The position numbers were made by a program, and so were the translations under genes. A stretch of 47,144 nucleotides of DNA from Polyangiaceae bacterium (GTDB lineage: Bacteria; Myxococcota_A; Polyangia; Polyangiales; Polyangiaceae). The stretch is from assembly GCA_947502375.1 (NCBI GenBank), contig CANMZR010000002.1:1-47144 (forward strand), in the 5' to 3' direction. Below the pieces are notes generated by a model. It worked only from the letters and a program-made list of their open reading frames with translations. It was not told the origin of the DNA and did no database searches. Within the stretch, counting starts at the first letter, position 1, and each line of letters begins with the position of its first letter. This document shows, piece by piece, positions 44,921 to 47,144 of the stretch.

Positions 44921-47144
44921 AGACAGTCAAACCAATGCGGCTCAGCCTGCTCACGCGGGTGTTCGAGCAAGAGCGCCGGTCACGGCTGGTGATTGGCGTG
45001 ATGGCGGCATTTCGCCTCAGCAAGGAAAAGGAGCTGATCTCGGACTTCGAGATGTGGCCGCTGGCGATCGACGCGCTCGCAGCCGAGAGCGGGATCCTCG
45101 ATGAGGCCATGGCCAAGGTGCGCGGCGAAGTGCTGGTGGCGGGCAGTTGTTATCCGCCCGGGGGCACGGCCGCGGCGGTGAGCTTCGTACGCGTCAAGGT
45201 CGGCTCGGTCGATAAGCGGCTGGCGGTGCTCGGCGATCGCCAGTGGAAGTACGGCGTTCCCACCGAGCCGCAGCCGTTCACCAAGATGCCCGTGGATTGG
45301 GCGCACGCGTTCGGCGGCGAGGGCTTCGAGAAAAACCCGAAAGGCCGCGGATTCGCCGCGATCGACACACCCGCCGGGCGGCTCCATGCGCTGCCCAACA
45401 TCGAAGATCCGAAGAAGCTCATCAATGCGCCAAGCGATCGCCCCGACGCGATGGGATTCGGTGGGATGGACCTCACGCAACCGCAGCGCAAGAGCAAGTT
45501 CGGCACGTACGACAAGAAATGGCTCGAGACGCGCGCCTTCGGCTTCGCCGCCGACATGGACCCGACGATCTTCAACCTGTCGTCCCCCGATCAATGGCTC
45601 GACGGCTATTTCGGGGGTGACGAGACCTTCGTCATCGAGAACATGCACCCCTCACGCGCGCGCATCGAAGGCAAGCTGCCGCCGCTCGCTGTGCGGGTGT
45701 TCGTCACGCAACAGCAAACAGACAAGGCGGATTCGTTCAAGGAAATCCTAACGCGCATCGACACGCTGCGGCTGTTCCCAGAGCACGACATGGGCGTGCT
45801 CATTTATCGCGGCACAATCGAGACACGCGAGGACGACGCCGAAGACATCACCGAGCTGCTGCTCGCGTGCGAAGATCGCAGCGCACCGCGGCCGGTCGAG
45901 CATTACCAGCAGGCGCTGGTGGCGCGGCGCAATCACGAACAGGCCGGCCTGCTCGCGCTGTCGGAGCACGATCTTGTGCCGCAGCCCGAGCTCGGCTGGG
46001 TCACCATTCGACCGAGCGCGCAGATCACCGACATGCCTGGCCCGGAGTTCATCCGCAACGAGAACTTCAAGCGCCGCCAGCAGGTAGAGATCGAAGCCTC
46101 GCGCGAGCGCCTCATCGCGGCCGGGCTGGATCCCAAAGCATTTTCGCTCGATTCGCAACAGCCCGTGCCCGAAGTCAATCAAGAGGATCCCCAGGCGGTC
46201 GCCGAGTTCGTGCGCCAGCAAATGGCGCTCAGTGCGTCGCGCAAGGAGGAGCTCGAAAAGAACCGCAAGGCCGTCGAGGACAGCACGCGCGCAGGGTACG
46301 CCGCGGCCGGCAAGGACTACGACAAGGAGGTGGCCAAGGCGAAGAAGGACGCCGCCGGTCCACCCAAGTTCAACGCACGAAAGCAGCTCGAGCAGATGAA
46401 GTCGCTGCTGGCGATCGCGCGTGAACACAACCAGCCGCTCGTGGAGATGGAGCAGCAGCTCGCCGAGCCGGCGTACCAGCAAGACCTGCTGCAGGCCGAG
46501 CAGCGCATGAAGGCCCTCTACCAAGCGAACGCGCACCGACAAGAGCCGGTCGATCCACAAGCTCGCGACGCCGCCGAGATATTTCGCATCGAACTCGAGA
46601 TGGCACACCTGAACGCCATCAGCCTCGAGGCCCGCGACTATTCCGGCGCCGACCTGTCCAAGATGAACCTCGCAGGCATCGACATGTCTGGGGGATTCCT
46701 CGAAGCCGTGGACCTTACAGCCACCGATCTGAGCGGCGCCAAACTCGACAACGCAGTGCTCGCGCACGCGAACCTCAGTGGCACAAACCTCTCCGGTGCA
46801 AGCCTTGTTGGCGCAAATCTCGGGCGCACGAAAATCATCGATGCCGACCTATCGGGAGCGGTATTGACCAAGACGAACCTCGAGAACGCGCACATCGAGA
46901 ACAGCTCGTTCGCGCGTGTAAAGTTCGACAAGACCAGCCTTATCGAGACCACCATGGGTCCCAACGTCGACTTCAGCGGAGCCAGCGCAGAGTTGATGAT
47001 CTTTCTCAAACTCGATCTTCGCGGCGTACGGTTTCGCGGCGCGCGCTTCAACAAGTGCGCGTTCGTGGAGTGCGATCTGCGCGGTGCCGATCTGTCCGGG
47101 ATCGATCTGATCGCGATCCTGCTTATGACGTGTCCTGCCGATGG
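44917..47144 (+). CDS. DUF2169 protein with C-terminal pentapeptide repeats, 3' end missing
   Basis: At least 742 codons; runs off the window's end with no stop. The N-terminal half (residues about 1-310) is DUF2169, a family linked to T6SS as an effector-loading adaptor (reported, for example, in Agrobacterium). Visible motifs: RLVIGVMAAFRL, PPGGTAAAVSFVRVKVGSVDKRL, PVDWAHAFGGEGFEKNPKGRG, FGTYDKKWLETRAFGFAADMDP. After a charged, helical middle (about 400-560, KNRKAVEDSTR, RKQLEQMKSLL) pentapeptide repeats begin near 572 (A(D/N)LSGA, NLSGTNLSGASLVGANL) and form a right-handed beta-helix. The ATG overlaps vgrG3's stop as ATGA. It probably bridges a VgrG to an effector; the effector is not in the window. 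Confidence 0.93.
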   Translation, partial: MKTVKPMRLSLLTRVFEQERRSRLVIGVMAAFRLSKEKELISDFEMWPLAIDALAAESGILDEAMAKVRGEVLVAGSCYPPGGTAAAVSFVRVKVGSVDKRLAVLGDRQWKYGVPTEPQPFTKMPVDWAHAFGGEGFEKNPKGRGFAAIDTPAGRLHALPNIEDPKKLINAPSDRPDAMGFGGMDLTQPQRKSKFGTYDKKWLETRAFGFAADMDPTIFNLSSPDQWLDGYFGGDETFVIENMHPSRARIEGKLPPLAVRVFVTQQQTDKADSFKEILTRIDTLRLFPEHDMGVLIYRGTIETREDDAEDITELLLACEDRSAPRPVEHYQQALVARRNHEQAGLLALSEHDLVPQPELGWVTIRPSAQITDMPGPEFIRNENFKRRQQVEIEASRERLIAAGLDPKAFSLDSQQPVPEVNQEDPQAVAEFVRQQMALSASRKEELEKNRKAVEDSTRAGYAAAGKDYDKEVAKAKKDAAGPPKFNARKQLEQMKSLLAIAREHNQPLVEMEQQLAEPAYQQDLLQAEQRMKALYQANAHRQEPVDPQARDAAEIFRIELEMAHLNAISLEARDYSGADLSKMNLAGIDMSGGFLEAVDLTATDLSGAKLDNAVLAHANLSGTNLSGASLVGANLGRTKIIDADLSGAVLTKTNLENAHIENSSFARVKFDKTSLIETTMGPNVDFSGASAELMIFLKLDLRGVRFRGARFNKCAFVECDLRGADLSGIDLIAILLMTCPAD

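Noticed and set aside
45748-46767. 339-aa minus-strand open frame
   Set aside because: Antisense to the DUF2169-pentapeptide gene; no motif or ribosome site.

Overview
The window is about 47 kb of high-GC DNA with dense overlapping ORFs and very short gene spacing. Many secreted lipoproteins with Gly/Thr-rich linkers, one-domain signalling proteins, a PilZ protein and VgrG/DUF2169 genes suggest a large-genome Myxococcota, most likely a Polyangia-type myxobacterium. This is inferred from gene style; no rRNA is present to confirm it.

Layout. 1-6076: the 3' end of uppS, then a leftward operon (gpsA, an FGGY sugar kinase, a TRZ/ATZ-type amidohydrolase) diverging from cysS. 6122-11420: a surface/export cluster built around a 20-residue Cys/Asp repeat, C-x-D-x-x-D-N-D-x-(D/N)-G-x-x-D-C-x-D-x-x-C. 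It contains a nuclease-fold exported protein, a nine-repeat lipoprotein, a three-repeat outer-membrane beta-barrel, a small lipoprotein, and a divergent three-repeat lipoprotein. 11451-15432: five 18-bp tandem repeats against a tRNA-Arg(TCT), then a signalling run (PAS histidine kinase, two receiver proteins, a four-CBS protein). 15634-21017: a J-domain protein, an isocitrate/isopropylmalate-type dehydrogenase, a lone tandem-BMC-like shell protein, two paralogous von Willebrand A lipoproteins and a PilZ protein. 21045-22320: a decayed island with a WD40-like fragment, a Phd-like antitoxin remnant, and a Phd/PIN toxin-antitoxin pair behind an 18-bp perfect palindrome.

22489-34927 is the metabolic core. 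An acyl-CoA synthetase and a GbsR/MarR regulator face left. A large rightward menaquinone operon faces right: menF, menD, menA, a fused menC-menE, polyprenyl diphosphate synthase, DAHP synthase and menG. It would link shikimate entry, chorismate to isochorismate to o-succinylbenzoyl-CoA, side-chain synthesis, prenylation and methylation in one transcript. menB and menH are not in the window. A hotdog-fold thioesterase gene, a good candidate for DHNA-CoA hydrolysis, lies completely antisense inside the 3' extension of the menC-menE frame.

34928-47144: a structured 459-bp gap, a Uma2-family protein, a Cys-rich lipoprotein, then a type VI secretion tip module: a Pro/Leu-repeat protein, three tandem VgrG spikes and a DUF2169-pentapeptide protein that runs off the end. 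No T6SS sheath, baseplate or membrane-complex gene is in the window.

The most unusual items are the antisense-nested thioesterase, the Cys/Asp-repeat surface cluster, the isolated BMC-like protein, the PIN toxin with a replaced catalytic Asp, and the VgrG/adaptor module with its uncharacterised leading gene.
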